Assembly (NCBI RefSeq): GCF_028858725.1
Contig: NC_084767.1
Span: forward strand, 18,801,895 to 18,865,894
Direction: 5' to 3'
From: Colius striatus
Taxonomy: Eukaryota > Chordata > Aves > Coliiformes > Coliidae
DNA length: 64,000 nucleotides
Part shown: one piece after another, positions 35,101 to 47,000 of the stretch
Position numbering within the stretch: position 1 is the first letter of the stretch
Layout: each line of letters starts with the position of its first letter
Made by a program: the position numbers and the translations under genes
The notes under the pieces: generated by a model
The model's database searches: none
What the model saw: the letters and a program-made list of their open reading frames with translations, nothing else
What the model was told of the DNA's origin: nothing

Positions 35101-38100
35101 TAGCTGGTTTTGCTCCTTCATCTAGATAAGCACCAAGTTATGATTCTCAGATAAGGTGTCTTTACTGGTGCAAGAATGTAGTGCAGCATTGATATGGTGC
35201 AGTGGCTTGTGCCTCTTTAGCCTGCCAGGCTTAAAGATGGAAATTTCTGAATATCAGGAACAGACTTCATTTGCTAGACTGTCTTTCCCCTCAAGAAGGC
35301 GATGGCTGCTCAGAGCCATAGCCAGTCCTCAGCCAGATCAGGGTCCAGGGGAGGCAGAGGACTTGGTCGGCGCAGCACCACGGGGCACAGGTAACACTCT
35401 GGGGTGCTTCGGGGTGAGGAGCCCTCTGTGATTCCGTTTGCCTTCCCTCCTTCGCTGAGGACTGAGCAGCAGGAGGGGTGTGAGGAGTGTCCTCTGTTGC
35501 GCTGGCACTGCTGGCCAGGGCATGCAGCCCACAGGCACTGCAGAGGGGATGCGCTACAGAATGATGTGTGGGTGTTTCGGTGGTAAATGGGACAAATGTG
35601 TAGGGGTAAACAGAGCCCCGGGGCAGAGTGACATTTGTGACAGATTCTGTACTGTGGCCTCTTCCTCCCTTATCTGAAAGGCCAGGCTAGATGTGTGAGG
35701 AGATCATGGGGCTTCAGTGACCATATTGTGGTTTTTAAATCCTTAATAAACGGGCAACTTTTGACTAATGTAATCTTGCACATAGAAAGTACCTTTTGTC
35801 AGCTAACCTCATCAGTGAATGTTATGTCTCATTTATTAAAGATGAGTGTTTCCGAGTCATCTCTGAAGTGGCTGCAATGTCCTGCCTGAGCAGATGCTCT
35901 GTGACCTGATATGAATTTCAGCTGCGGTGAGTGCCATGTATTTCTGCACACAAAAAGCTGCAGCTGTGGCTTGTGGGAACCCCTCCTAACCTCTGCTCCT
36001 GGGAAAGCACAGCCACTCAGGGCTGCAGGTTTTGCCTCCTGAGCTGGATCCAGCCCAATACCCAGAGTAACTCTTGACCTGGTAGAGCTAGGAGGTCTTC
36101 CAGGCAGTTGCTGTTGTTTGTGTGAATATGCTTTGACTAACTTGCAGAAACGCTCTGAAGTCCTTTCTCACAGAGGGTATGTTTTAATATTTTGTGCTGG
36201 GTGCTGAAAAGGAGCTTTCTTTTATCCTGGCAGTTTTTTGACCCATGTCCTGAGATTGTAGAGGCTGGTTTAACCTTTAGTTATACTCTCACCTCTAACA
36301 GACAGCAATAGAGAAAAGCCAGGTAAGTGCCAAAAGCAAGTCATTAGCAGGGGGCAGTATTTAGGGAATAAATAGACAGCTCTTTGCTGCCTTCCACCAG
36401 AGCATGCCCTTTATGGGGGTTGCTGGTAACACAAGGTAGAGACACATGTACAAATTAGGCCGGAATGCTCCAGCAGTGAGCAGAAATCCTGCTTCATGCA
36501 ATTGAGATAAAAGATAAGTTGTCTGACTTTGTTCTTGCTAGAATAGCATCCTGAAATAGTGCTGCTCCATGATGCAGCTCCTGGAGCACCTCTGCTATAC
36601 AAACTGCTCTGAGGCTTCTTCAAATGCCAGGCCCAAGCCAGGGAAATTGAGAAATTTTATAAAGGCTGATCTTGACCTAAATCACATGAAGTCAATCTTT
36701 TCTTAGGAAACAGATTGTTAGGAGGAATGTTGTTTACAGTTCTGTAATGGTCTGTGGGAGCAACTGCTTTCTGGAAACAGCATGTGTAATGTCTGACCAG
36801 ATTTTCAGAGGAGAAAGGTTTCAACTCTGCTTGAGGAGATGTGAAACCACTACATAGGGGTCATCTGAGTCTGGGATACATTGGGAATGATGCACTGACT
36901 GGGCTTTACAGCGTTAGTTTAGTATGTAAGGTTTATTCAGTATGTACTACTTAATGTGTGTAATTTATTAAATATTACAAAATACATCACAAAAGCATAA
37001 ATTGTTTTAAATGCAAGGACTAACCAAGGCTTTTATTTTCACAGATTTTCTCTTTTTCCACACAAAGTGACCCATAGCAAGAAATGCTTAGTTCTGCCAG
37101 ACTCCTTGGTGGTGGTGTTGAAGACACTCGGATGAACAGAGGAAACATTTCCCAGGTGACAATGACTCATCTGCAGTCAACTATTGCTGCTTCTTAAAGG
37201 CAAGCCAGGACAGAGGTTGCTCAAGTCAGTGAGGAGAGCAGCACTGATCCTCTCTAGCACTGGACAGAGTCCTCAGTGTGACTCAGATGCCACACTAAGC
37301 CCATCTTGATGATGCTGCTGCACAAGATGGGACACTTCCTTTGGAGAAAAAGCTAGGGAAAGGAAGAAGACCCAGAGGAGCCGGGTGTTGCTCAATATTC
37401 AGATAAAATGGAATGGAAATGCACGTCATCTACTACTCACTCTCTGTCTCAGTCTGCAGCAAAGACATGAACATCAGCAGCCCAGGCCGTAGCAGGTTTT
37501 CAGCATCATGGGACAAAAATAAGTGGGGATGGTATCCAGAAGAGTTGAAAAACAAAGAAACAAACAAAAATCTAAACCATTTTCCTATAACTTCCTGAAG
37601 TGACAAAGCAGAGGGGCAGTGGCAGGATGCTCACCTCTTCGGATCTCAGTAATTCCTTGCTCATCTCCTTGGGTCCCAGCAATTCCTTCTGCCAGCTTGA
37701 ATGTCTCTTCTGACTTCTAAAATCCTTTGGCTTCTCCAGCCAGAAGATGAAACTGCTAGGAGCTCAAAAACCTGTGATCATCGTTCTTTCATCTTAAACA
37801 ATGAAGTGTATTTGTCTCTAGCTTTTTGTTCCTTTGTTTTCTGTTTTTCATCATGGAAGTGATGCTCTGGGTTTCTGTTCCCACACCACACATCATGCTC
37901 TGCAGGAGGAGTCTACCATGGTGCGGACTGCCCTCTGCATCCAGTTAGAGACCTTCCAGAGAGACTATCTTTTTTTGCCTGTACGTCTTGAAAATGAAAG
38001 CCTTAAGGCTTTTCCTGTTTGCTCACAGGGGTGAGTAGCATTGTGTCTGTTGAATGTGGATTTTAAAGGTTACACAGCCAGCTTCATATCTTTCTCTGCC

Positions 38101-39486
38101 CTTGCACATACAGCCTTTCTCTCCCAGGATTCCCAATGATGACTCTGGTTTGAAACAGTGTCTTTCTCTTCTGAAATGACTTTTTGACCACATTGGGAGC
38201 ACACCAAAAATCCATTTCTACCACTCAGGGTATTTTAAAATGCTTCCAAGGACTCTGTTTTATAGTCCTGGCACTAATATTCCTGAAGAGAAAATGGCAT
38301 CAAATGAGAACTACAAGTGCTCCAGACTCTGTTAACCTGTACCAAAGTAGGTAGTAAAATGCTTCCAGAAGAGCAAAATGGAAGGAAAATCGATTTTCCT
38401 ATTCTCTGCCCTGCATGGACAGATCCACTGCAAGGTAACATGAAGGAATAATGAAAGAATATGCTTGTAGGTATGAGCTGAGCCTACATAAAGTTGTTTT
38501 AAAATAGGCTGTAATTAGAGATCTGTTCAACTTAATTAGTTAATCTCCAATGCAGTCTCTTTATCAGTCTGTGCTCACCTCATGAGGTGCAGCTTGGCAT
38601 GGGTAAACAGTATCATCCCCACTTGCAGGCATCTCACATTGTAGTTGACACTTTTAACATGTTTTATTGTGATCTGGAAGGAAAGGAGAGTTTTTAGTAT
38701 GACCTGTGATAATGTTACAGTCACTCAGCAATGGTTGGTTGACAAAAGGGGGTTTCTGGTTTTGATTAAGATTATATAACTTCTGCAGGCATTGTGGTAA
38801 AATGCTGATTTCTCTGCTGTTTTTCAGTTTTATGCAGAAAGCTGCAATGAACCATAAAATAAACACAAAAGCTGATGCTCCCCAGCCTTGCATCAAACTT
38901 AGCAGTTGTGCGTCATTTACTCGTGAAAACTGCCGTTCAAGTACTTAATATCTCCTCTGCATGGGTCGCATTTCCTGGCTTATTGCATCTTCAAGGATTC
39001 ACCATCGTTTCCTGAGGAGCTGCATCAGAGGACCACTGTTTAGAGAGGTACCCTCTCATGTTTGGTTCTTTTAAGATTAAGTGTTTCACTGTTGCTGCCT
39101 CTTGCTAAAGCCCCAACAGTGACTAACAGCACAGGCATTGGCTTGTGGGATGGTGTGTTTTGCATTTCCTCTTTTACTGCTTTATTTATTCACTCAAGTT
39201 TGTTAGTTTCATAAGACAATGGATTAGACACTGTCACACTACCAATAATAGTGTCTGGTTTCATCCTGGCTTTTCTCAGTCACCCAGATGGGAATCACTT
39301 TGCTGTGCATCCTTTCATTTTTTTTTTAACTTGTCACATCTTGTCTGTTTTATAATCTTCACAAATCTGCTGTTTCCTTGGATGTAATTACACCCAATTA
39401 CTTATTCATGTGGTTTACTTCATTGGTGAGTCTAAGACTTGCCAAAAATATGCCTATGACAAGTACTGTTGACTTAAAATGTAATG
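32101..39486. other. Intergenic between IL5 and the solo LTR, no gene recognised
   Basis: 7.4 kb without a recognised exon or transposon. It contains a perfect 13-bp inverted repeat (34946-34958 and 35006-35018), immediately followed by a short tandem duplication (ctgtcatgatctgct units, 35011-35047). Frames up to 185 codons (32150-32707 minus) have no recognisable features. Confidence 0.35.
34946..35047. repeat. Inverted repeat with adjacent short tandem duplication
   Basis: CATGACAGCTTGA at 34946-34958 is the exact reverse complement of TCAAGCTGTCATG at 35006-35018, with a 47-nt spacer. The right arm merges into two copies of an 18-nt unit (ctgtcatgatctgctgct) up to 35047. It may be a small cruciform-forming site or a relic of a tiny transposon. 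No target duplication is visible. Confidence 0.7.
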
Positions 39487-40489
39487 CCTAGTGTGATGGT
39501 TTAGGCCCATCAAAGGACTAAAGGAACAAAAGACCATGATTAGACTCAAGTACCAAAGACTTGAGAACTGCCAAAGGGCAGGGAGGGCTTAATTGCTGCT
39601 TATGGTCCCAGACAAAACAGAGCAGGCTACTGGGCTTGGGGAAGAAAACAGAAAATAATTTAATCTAACATCAATTAAAACATAACCATAAAACCCCAAA
39701 ACATAACCAACACAAAACAATACAGAGTAATACAACGATGAAGAGCACAACCAGCCCTTTAAGACCACCTTCTCCCCACTCCTCCCTTCTTCCCGGGCTC
39801 TGAGTCCTGATCCCGGTGTCTTTTTCTCCTCCTCTGCTGAACAGCTCAGCAGGGCAGGGAGTGGGGGTTTCAGTCAGTCTGTTCTCATGGTTTCTGCCCT
39901 TTGTCTCTCTTCAAGGCAGGTGGACTCCGCACCAGTCCTCTCTGCTGCTCCATGGGGTCCCTCACACACCCAGCAGCCCTGCACCAGCCTCTCTGACTTG
40001 TGTTCATCCCAAAGGCTGCAGCTCCTCTCTGCCTCTCGTGTGGGGCTGCACAGGTCCTCCAGCACAGCCTGCGCCATGGCCACCTCCTCACACAGTCTCC
40101 TGCCCATCTGGGCATACTCACTTGGAGCTGCTGGTGGCTCTCAGTCCTGCCATGGCTCTGCATGGGTTGCAGATGCACAGCCCGTATTTCTCACCATGGG
40201 TTGCAGAGGGGTCTCTGGTCCAGCACTCCTCCTTCCTTCCTCCTTCTCTGACTGTGGGGTCCCTGTGGTCGCCTCCATCTTGTACCACTCTTACACCTCC
40301 CTCCAAGCACTTCAAATTCCCATCCTTAAATAATAATGATAGAGGTGCCATATTGGCCCAGCCTGGCCAGAGGTGGATCTGAACCCAAGAGCCGGGGGAA
40401 AGTCAGAGAACACTTTAGAGGGTCTGCACTTCAGCCCCCTACCCCTGTTACCAAGCAAAAGCTGCTCCTTGCTAAACCATGACACCTAG
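39487..40489 (-). mobile_element. Solo LTR with CCTAG target duplication
   Basis: The LTR proper spans 39492-40484 (993 bp), starts TGTGATGG and ends CATGACA. It is flanked by identical 5-bp duplications CCTAG (39487-39491 and 40485-40489). Its ends are near-perfect inverted repeats (TGTGATGGTTTAG and CTAAACCATGACA, one mismatch). In minus orientation it carries an ATTAAA hexamer (TTTAAT, 39659-39664) before a U5-like segment. It is the inverse-oriented relative of the copy at 13716-14682. A 5-bp duplication fits an endogenous retrovirus. No internal genes remain; the 188-codon plus frame is LTR sequence. Confidence 0.9.
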
Positions 40490-41229
40490 CTGGGCAGGTC
40501 CTCAAACTACTTTGTGCTCCAGCTCAGTGAATCCACCATATTTCATTTGGAAATCAAAGTATGCTTCTATACATTGGCAAAGGTTGGCACTTTCCTCTGA
40601 CATTTCAGATTCTAAAGAAATGTAATGCCTTTATTTGGGAAATGTAACCCTCAAATACATTCTGCACTGGATGAAAAATATGGCTTAAGGTAATTCTGAG
40701 GAAAGAGCACTCTAATCCATCCTAAACTAGACATCTTTTACTAGCGCTGCTGTTTCTGTGATTACAGTTATCGGGGCCGTATTTCTACAGCAATAACCCA
40801 TGAGACCCATTCAAGGTCTCATTTTGACCTGATACTGAGCCAACAAACAAATTCCTCACTCTGCTCTAAAGTTTGAAGATAACATGGGTTGAAAATCATT
40901 TTGGAGTAATATAAAAAAAATATGGCCTGCTGTCACAATAAATATGTGACATAAAGGCTGTATGCTATGCATGTAAACTGCCCTGCAATTATGCCATGGA
41001 ATTTCAGGAAAACACACTGATTTCAAACTTTATTATGCACATGTTTAAGAGAGAACATTTTCTCTTTTTTTTAATCTTGCCTTCAGACAATAAAGACTCT
41101 AACCATTTTGTGTCTGCAAGAAAGTACATTAATGAATCTGCCTTCTAATCTGTATTGTTTCAAATTTCATTCACATGATATATATGATATATATACCCTT
41201 ATTATTATAGCACACAAAGCTCACAACAG
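40490..41229. other. Intergenic between LTR and second cytokine 3' end
   Basis: AT-rich unique sequence with no recognised gene. A short (ATGATAT)n-like microsatellite lies at 41175-41197. Confidence 0.4.
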
Positions 41230-41495
41230 AATTACTACTTTTAAATTCTTTTATTCATTACCACTTTGAACTTTAGGACATTATACAAATATAAAAGCTC
41301 TCTATAAATTAAATAAATACATTAATACCTGCAATAAGACATAAATATCTGCTCATACGTGTATAAAACATTCTGGCTAATGCCGTACTGTCTCTCCATG
41401 ATGCTCGGGCAGCTTTGCAGTAATCGATCAGGACTGGCTCTAGTGTTGGGCAAACAGCATCTCAGGCTCGCTGGCACACCAGCACAAATCTTTCT
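41230..41495 (-). other. 3'UTR of the KK34-like cytokine with AU-rich element
   Basis: The 3'UTR of about 265 nt ends after the AATAAA hexamer (TTTATT at 41250-41255). Four AUUUA pentamers are visible on the minus strand (TAAAT on plus at 41305-41309, 41310-41314, 41314-41318 and 41342-41346). Three of them are contiguous and include the UUAUUUAAU nonamer typical of rapid cytokine mRNA decay. Confidence 0.65.
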
Positions 41496-43766
41496 CTAGC
41501 ACTTCTCATTCAGCTTTTCAAAAAACCTCTTGTAGGATATCAAGGCCTTCTGCAGGGGCACCTCGATCACTGGGCAGGGACCATCTTTCTTAGGTTTCTA
41601 AAATAATAATAATAACAACAATAATAATAATGTAATAGTGCTAATAAGGGACATGATTTAAAAAGTATATTGCTGAGGAGTTGTTGCTGTTTTTTCAAGA
41701 CAATATTCTTTCAAATGGAAAGACAGACCTTCCCAAATGAAAAGAGATGTTGAGCATCAGGAATACTCCCTCCTGGCTGACTTCCCTTACTGAGATATGG
41801 CTTAAGGCCTTTTGTCATTAATCTCCTGGCCAATGACAAGTCTAGGACTTGTCTTAGAGTGATGAATCTTTTTGAAACCTGAAACTTCCATCTAGACCAT
41901 ATGAATATCAAGCAAGTGTTTTCTATAAAAGCATTGCTGAGCAGCAGCTGTAATGCTTAACAGTGTTAAATTAGAGTGTTAGAGGGATGGTATCACAATT
42001 TTGGCATTGCCTGTAGTTGACAAGGTTGCTGCATTTCTTATGTTTTAAAAACAAATTTCTTATGTTTTGCATTCATAGTAATTTCACATATTTACCCATT
42101 GAATCACTATAAATAACTGTTGAAAAACTTACTGTAAGTGTTTTGTTTAAAGTCGACATAATACAGCTCATGTTTTTCTCCATCAGAGAAACATGTGTTC
42201 TCATTTGACCATTCTGAAAGTAAACTTTCAGCCGTTCCATTGTTTTTCCAAGGTGACAGGGAACAAGGTTGCACTAAAAAAAAATAACACCACCACCAAA
42301 ATTATGCTCTGCCAAAGGAGTTACATTTTATCTTTCATTAGATTCAATAACTAAACACATGCAGAGCAGAAATAGAGATTTGTCTATTTCTGTACAATTA
42401 GCGAAAGTACTTCCTGATGTTTTCTAGGGTTTGATAAAAATCTACAGCAGAAGAGGAAAAAGCACACAGCACCAACAAATAATCATTATTAAGGAAAACA
42501 GGAAAAATAGTCATAGAAGAGGATTAAAATCTATTGGGGTTGCAGTTTTATCAAAATCACACTGGGTAGCTCGAGGAGGTTAGACCCACTAATTGCCTTT
42601 CACCGCTACCTTCTCTGTGCAGGACAGGAGCACCATGCTCTTCTGTCTGTCAAGTGCTGCTCCTCTCCTCCTTTAAAGTTACAAACCCTAGGTGTTTTTA
42701 TCCTCTAAAACTAAGGCCTCCTAACAAAAGACTGACCATTTACATGAGCCTTTTTTTTCAGTTCACAGAGACTGAGAAATCTGCAGACCACAGGCTGCAA
42801 ACCACTGATCAACAAGGCTGCGTGTGATAACTTGTCATGTCTGCAGATTGCTTCCTTCAGAGACAAGCTCCATTATGCTTTATAAGAGTCGACTCCTCTG
42901 TTTGCCAAGAGGAAAGAGAATCTTTGCAATTCTAGTACTAACTATATCCACCACCTTCTGCTCTAAATGACAACAAGTCACATTCAGGATCTGCAGCTCC
43001 TGTAGGGATTCTGGGATGAGCTTCAGTATTCAGCTCTCCGTGAGAGCTCCTGAGATTGCCTTCAGATGGGGTATAACCAAATCTAGGAGACTCTGGTCTC
43101 ACAATTGGTTCTTTATTTCCATAACTTCTTGCCTACAAAGAACCTCACTGAATTTGACAATATCGCCCATGAATATATAGCTAGCAGATGTATTCCCTTT
43201 CTGTGAGATTTGGTCTTTGTCAGACATCTAACTCACCCTTTCTCTCAAGACCTACTATAAAGCATCATTTTCCAAATGATTAACAGCAGCATCAAAAAAG
43301 AAGCTTTAAAAGTCTTACCTCAAATTTCCTGACAGGTACTGGAATAAAGATCTAAAATTTTTAAAAAGAAAATAGTGTTACAAGGTATTTCTTTTCTAAG
43401 CAACTGCCACATTGTTAAGCATCTCTAACTACATATCATCTTCATCAGGTTTTCTATTTCTGAACTTCCTTTGGGGAAACAATTGTAGCACCAGCTTCTG
43501 AGGAGAGGCTGACACATGCAGTGCCTTCAGCGTCTCAAGTTTGACAAACAAAACGCAGGACCAGCAAACTAGAGCTGAAACTAGCCCAGGCTTGATTTTA
43601 TACTTCCATCACAAGACCTGTAGAAAATGAAGAAGTAAAGATGATGACCCACCTCCTCTCTTGCTAGATCCACTAGCGCCTTGAAGTTTTCTTGAAATTC
43701 ATCTATTACACTGCCCATTGAGCCAGGTAAGCAGGAACTCAATAAGAAGATACAGAGCAACAGCAT
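41496..43766 (-). CDS. Second IL5/GM-CSF-family cytokine (KK34-like)
   Basis: A secreted short-chain cytokine gene, tandem with and in the same orientation as the IL5 gene about 9.5 kb away. Exons on the minus strand are 43766-43653 (114 nt), 43351-43319 (33), 42273-42133 (141) and 41597-41496 (102 with stop), all phase 0, giving 129 residues. The signal peptide begins MLLLCIFLLSSC. Exon 2 encodes IFIPVPVRKFE, which resembles human IL5 exon 2 (the IPVPV core). Exon 3 is 12 nt longer than in IL5. The mature chain has several cysteines (two near the start of exon 3, one in its middle, one near the start of exon 4 and the last residue), closer to GM-CSF/IL3 than to IL5. Sequons NMS and NKT are present. 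Chicken has a cytokine-like gene KK34 in this cluster, and I infer this is its orthologue. An alternative is that this copy is what others call avian IL5. No disabling mutation is seen. Confidence 0.8.
41602..41630. repeat. (AAT)n microsatellite at a cytokine splice acceptor
   Basis: AAT/AAC triplets run from 41602 to about 41630, adjoining the acceptor (41598-41599) of the last exon of the KK34-like gene. On the transcribed minus strand this is a TTA-type repeat that serves as the tract upstream of the AG. Confidence 0.9.
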
Positions 43767-43794
43767 TTTTGCTTCCAGGAGAGCTATGTTTGAT

Positions 43795-44000
43795 TGATGC
43801 CTTTTTAAGACCACAGGCTGCCTATATATACTCATGTATACCTTGAATAGTAAATTGAAGGGAAAGTTTTTTCATATAGGAAAAGGCACAAGAGCATAGT
43901 GTGAATTGTTAGAGGCGCTGTGGGATGCTTCAGTGGGGACGGATTGGGGGTTTCCTTCCTTCTGACATCAAACAAGGGGAAAATACCTTTGTAGATAAGA
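43795..44000 (-). promoter_or_regulatory. TATA promoter of the KK34-like gene
   Basis: A clear TATA box TATATATA (43823-43830) lies 57 nt upstream of the ATG, giving a 5'UTR of about 30 nt, as for mammalian IL5. On the plus strand AGATAAGA at 43993-44000 is a GATA-factor consensus about 170 bp upstream of the TATA box, relevant because GATA3 drives Th2 cytokines. The rest is AT-rich. Confidence 0.55.
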
Positions 44001-47000
44001 GATGTCATTTTCTCACATGATATCAAAAGCTCATCACAGGAAATGGGAGTATTCCTTGTATAACACCCATCTTTGTGTGGTTCTATTCTTATTTTTGCAT
44101 CATATAATCAGATAGATGGAGACCTGGAAACCAGAGTAGTTCATTTCACTCAGTAATATGACATCCTTTGTGCAAGAAGATTTTCTAACATAAACTTCAG
44201 TTCCAGGTATAGTGAAAAAGAAGAGTAAATTCTTAGACATACACAGACCTTAACACCACTTAATCAATATGACTTCTTTAGCCTTCCTCCTTTGCACTTG
44301 CTGTTCTATGATATTTGGCATACCATACACAGCTGGGGAAAGCATGGGTTTCATTAGCAACAGCAAGTAGGCATCAACATCAGAAATTAGCAGTCCTGGC
44401 CTCAAGTGAAAAGCTTGTCCTTCAACGTTAGTGGAAAAATTTTAGCTACTGAAAAATACTGAAGTGCTTATAAATGGCTAAAACCCACTTTCAGATGCAT
44501 GGCAAGGGCTTGTGAGAGGGTAACAGTCACTCATTAAAAGGTTACAATTTTCCAGCAAAAACAGACAAATCACTCAATGGTGTAAGCAGAGTCATCTGTT
44601 TTTTCATAGCTATCTGCTTGAGAGGCACAGAAACAAAGGAGACCTGGTGCTCATCAAAGAAGTAATTTCTAAAGACATAATTTTATGAAGGAATCTGTTT
44701 AAGTCTTGTTGAAAATGTTCCAACAGTAAACTTTTAAATATTTTTTTCAATGTGCAAATACCTATTGTCCTAAGTATAACCAAGGGCTAAAAAAAACCTT
44801 CTTGAAAGGATCTTTTGATCCTGACTGAAAAAGCTCCTGAAAGCTTTTAACAGTAAGAGCACTCTATTGTCCAGAGAAACACAAGAGGCCCTCAGCTGAA
44901 AATGTGTGTATCCTGGAAGAGTATCCAGGGAATAACACAGCATTTACTTACATTCCTCCATAGAAATCAGCCTTTAACTACTCTTAGAGACGAGATTCTG
45001 AGATGGACTTTTGCTTGACCCAGGAGGGCTACTCTTTCCTAGAAGGAAAGCAATTAAAAGCTTAATGATAAAGTAGGCAAAAGTAGGTTGGAAAGGTTTT
45101 CCTTTCCCATAGCGTAGGTATGAAGCAAATATTTTGTTATATTTACAAATACTGGTAGTTTTATTTTAAGTTATTAATATAGACAATAGCATGTCCATCA
45201 TATGATATGCTAGTAGAGCATATATGTTTTTATATTTCACAAGAATTAAATGAGTAAATGTTTCTTGCTGTATTGGCCGATAATGTAATATTTTGGGGCT
45301 GTGAGTAGCATCTGAATCACCAACAATGTTTTAGCCAGTTTTGAAATAATGAAAAATGTTGCCTCAAACTGATTGCAGCCATGGTGATATACCATCTAGG
45401 TATGATTGGGGAGAGGAACAAGGGAACAAGATGCCGATGATTTTTAATAGTGGAAGACTTTGGTCCATCCTCCACAGACAGAACCATGGCAATTCTTTGT
45501 ATCACAGTATCGATGAGTGTTGCAGAATTTGAATAAAGAAAGAGTTGTGACGCCATGGGACCTACGTGGGAGTAGAATGGAAAAACTGTATGAGGGCAAC
45601 ATAGGATAAATGTGTCCATCAAAATGCTATGCACCCAGCTGCAGCAGAAACAAACGAGATCAAAATGTAAGGTGCTGTTTCTCAGCCGAGTGCAAATATG
45701 TCGCCGGTCAGAGTTTGCATCCATGCAAGGTAGAGTGAAATCAGAACTGACAGTATGTAGGAATGATAAAAAAACCCAAAAAACAAAACCAAACAGGTAA
45801 ATGAAGATATCATAGTGGTTAAAAAAAATGCCAATGAAAGATGGGCAGTCAAAGGATGAATAACAACATAATATACAGCGAGAGAGGTGGTGCGCTGATG
45901 AAAAGCAGCATCTAAAATGACAGAGTGGACTGCAGAGAGCAGAAGGAATACAAAATGATTTGGCTGGGTTAGCAGCTCTTGGGGAGAGAGTCAGGTGGCC
46001 ATGGCGTTCCTCCAGGCCTAACCTGGGGATGAACTGAGTTTTCAAATCAGGGGATGATAAAATCTACATTCCTCCAATTCTCTCTAAAGTGGTGCATTTT
46101 AAGTTACACGTAAAAAGCACCTTGGACTAGAAAGGGCTGGCTCTTCTGGTGTGTTGGCATTTAGAATGAGTCTGGAAAGGAACATCTGTTAAACGTAGAA
46201 GTAAACGGTAGAGTAAGACAAAACACAACATTGATTGCTGAAGATGTCTCATGCTGGAATGACCAGGTATCCTTGATTAGAGAGTTCATGCCAAAAGCAG
46301 ACAAGGATCAGAAGTACCTGGTGTTTAGTCAAGTACTGTATTGAATGGTAACATATTGGTTAATCTGGAGAAGATGTGAAAGTATTAAGGCAGACGAATA
46401 GTTCACTGGGCTACGTTAAGAGTTGGGCTGAAAAGGAAAGTTATTTGGGTGAAGTAGGTTACCTAAGAACAGCCTCAGATGTAGTCTCTGTCCTGCTGTC
46501 GTTAATGCCATTGTTAACAGCTGAACAAAGAACTCAGGCATGGAAGAGCTTGGCTTTGCTTATCTAGGAAAATGAAGGTTGACAATGTGTGCAGTCTATA
46601 AACCAATTCAGAGATAAGAGTAGGAAGAAGATATCTTAGATACAGACAATGTTCAGACATTCAAAACACAGAACACTCCAGCCACCAGACGTTTAGGCTG
46701 GAAATATAGAAGTTTGTAACCACTAGTTGTTCTTCTACCCAATGTTCCAACCAGTTCTATAAAGGAGCATTGACAGATTTCTAGAAGGGATGACACAATA
46801 ATACACATCGCAGGAAACTGGATGACTGGAGACTGGAAACAGTGACTCAGGTAGTCCCTTCTGCTCCTCAGCCTTTCACATACTTTCATACTTTCACATT
46901 CACAGATCTTTATACTCTTGACAGGCTGATAACTGTGCTGAGTGTCATGAGCAGAGAAATCATTCCTACAGCAGCCTAAGCATGGATTTAGAGAATAGAT

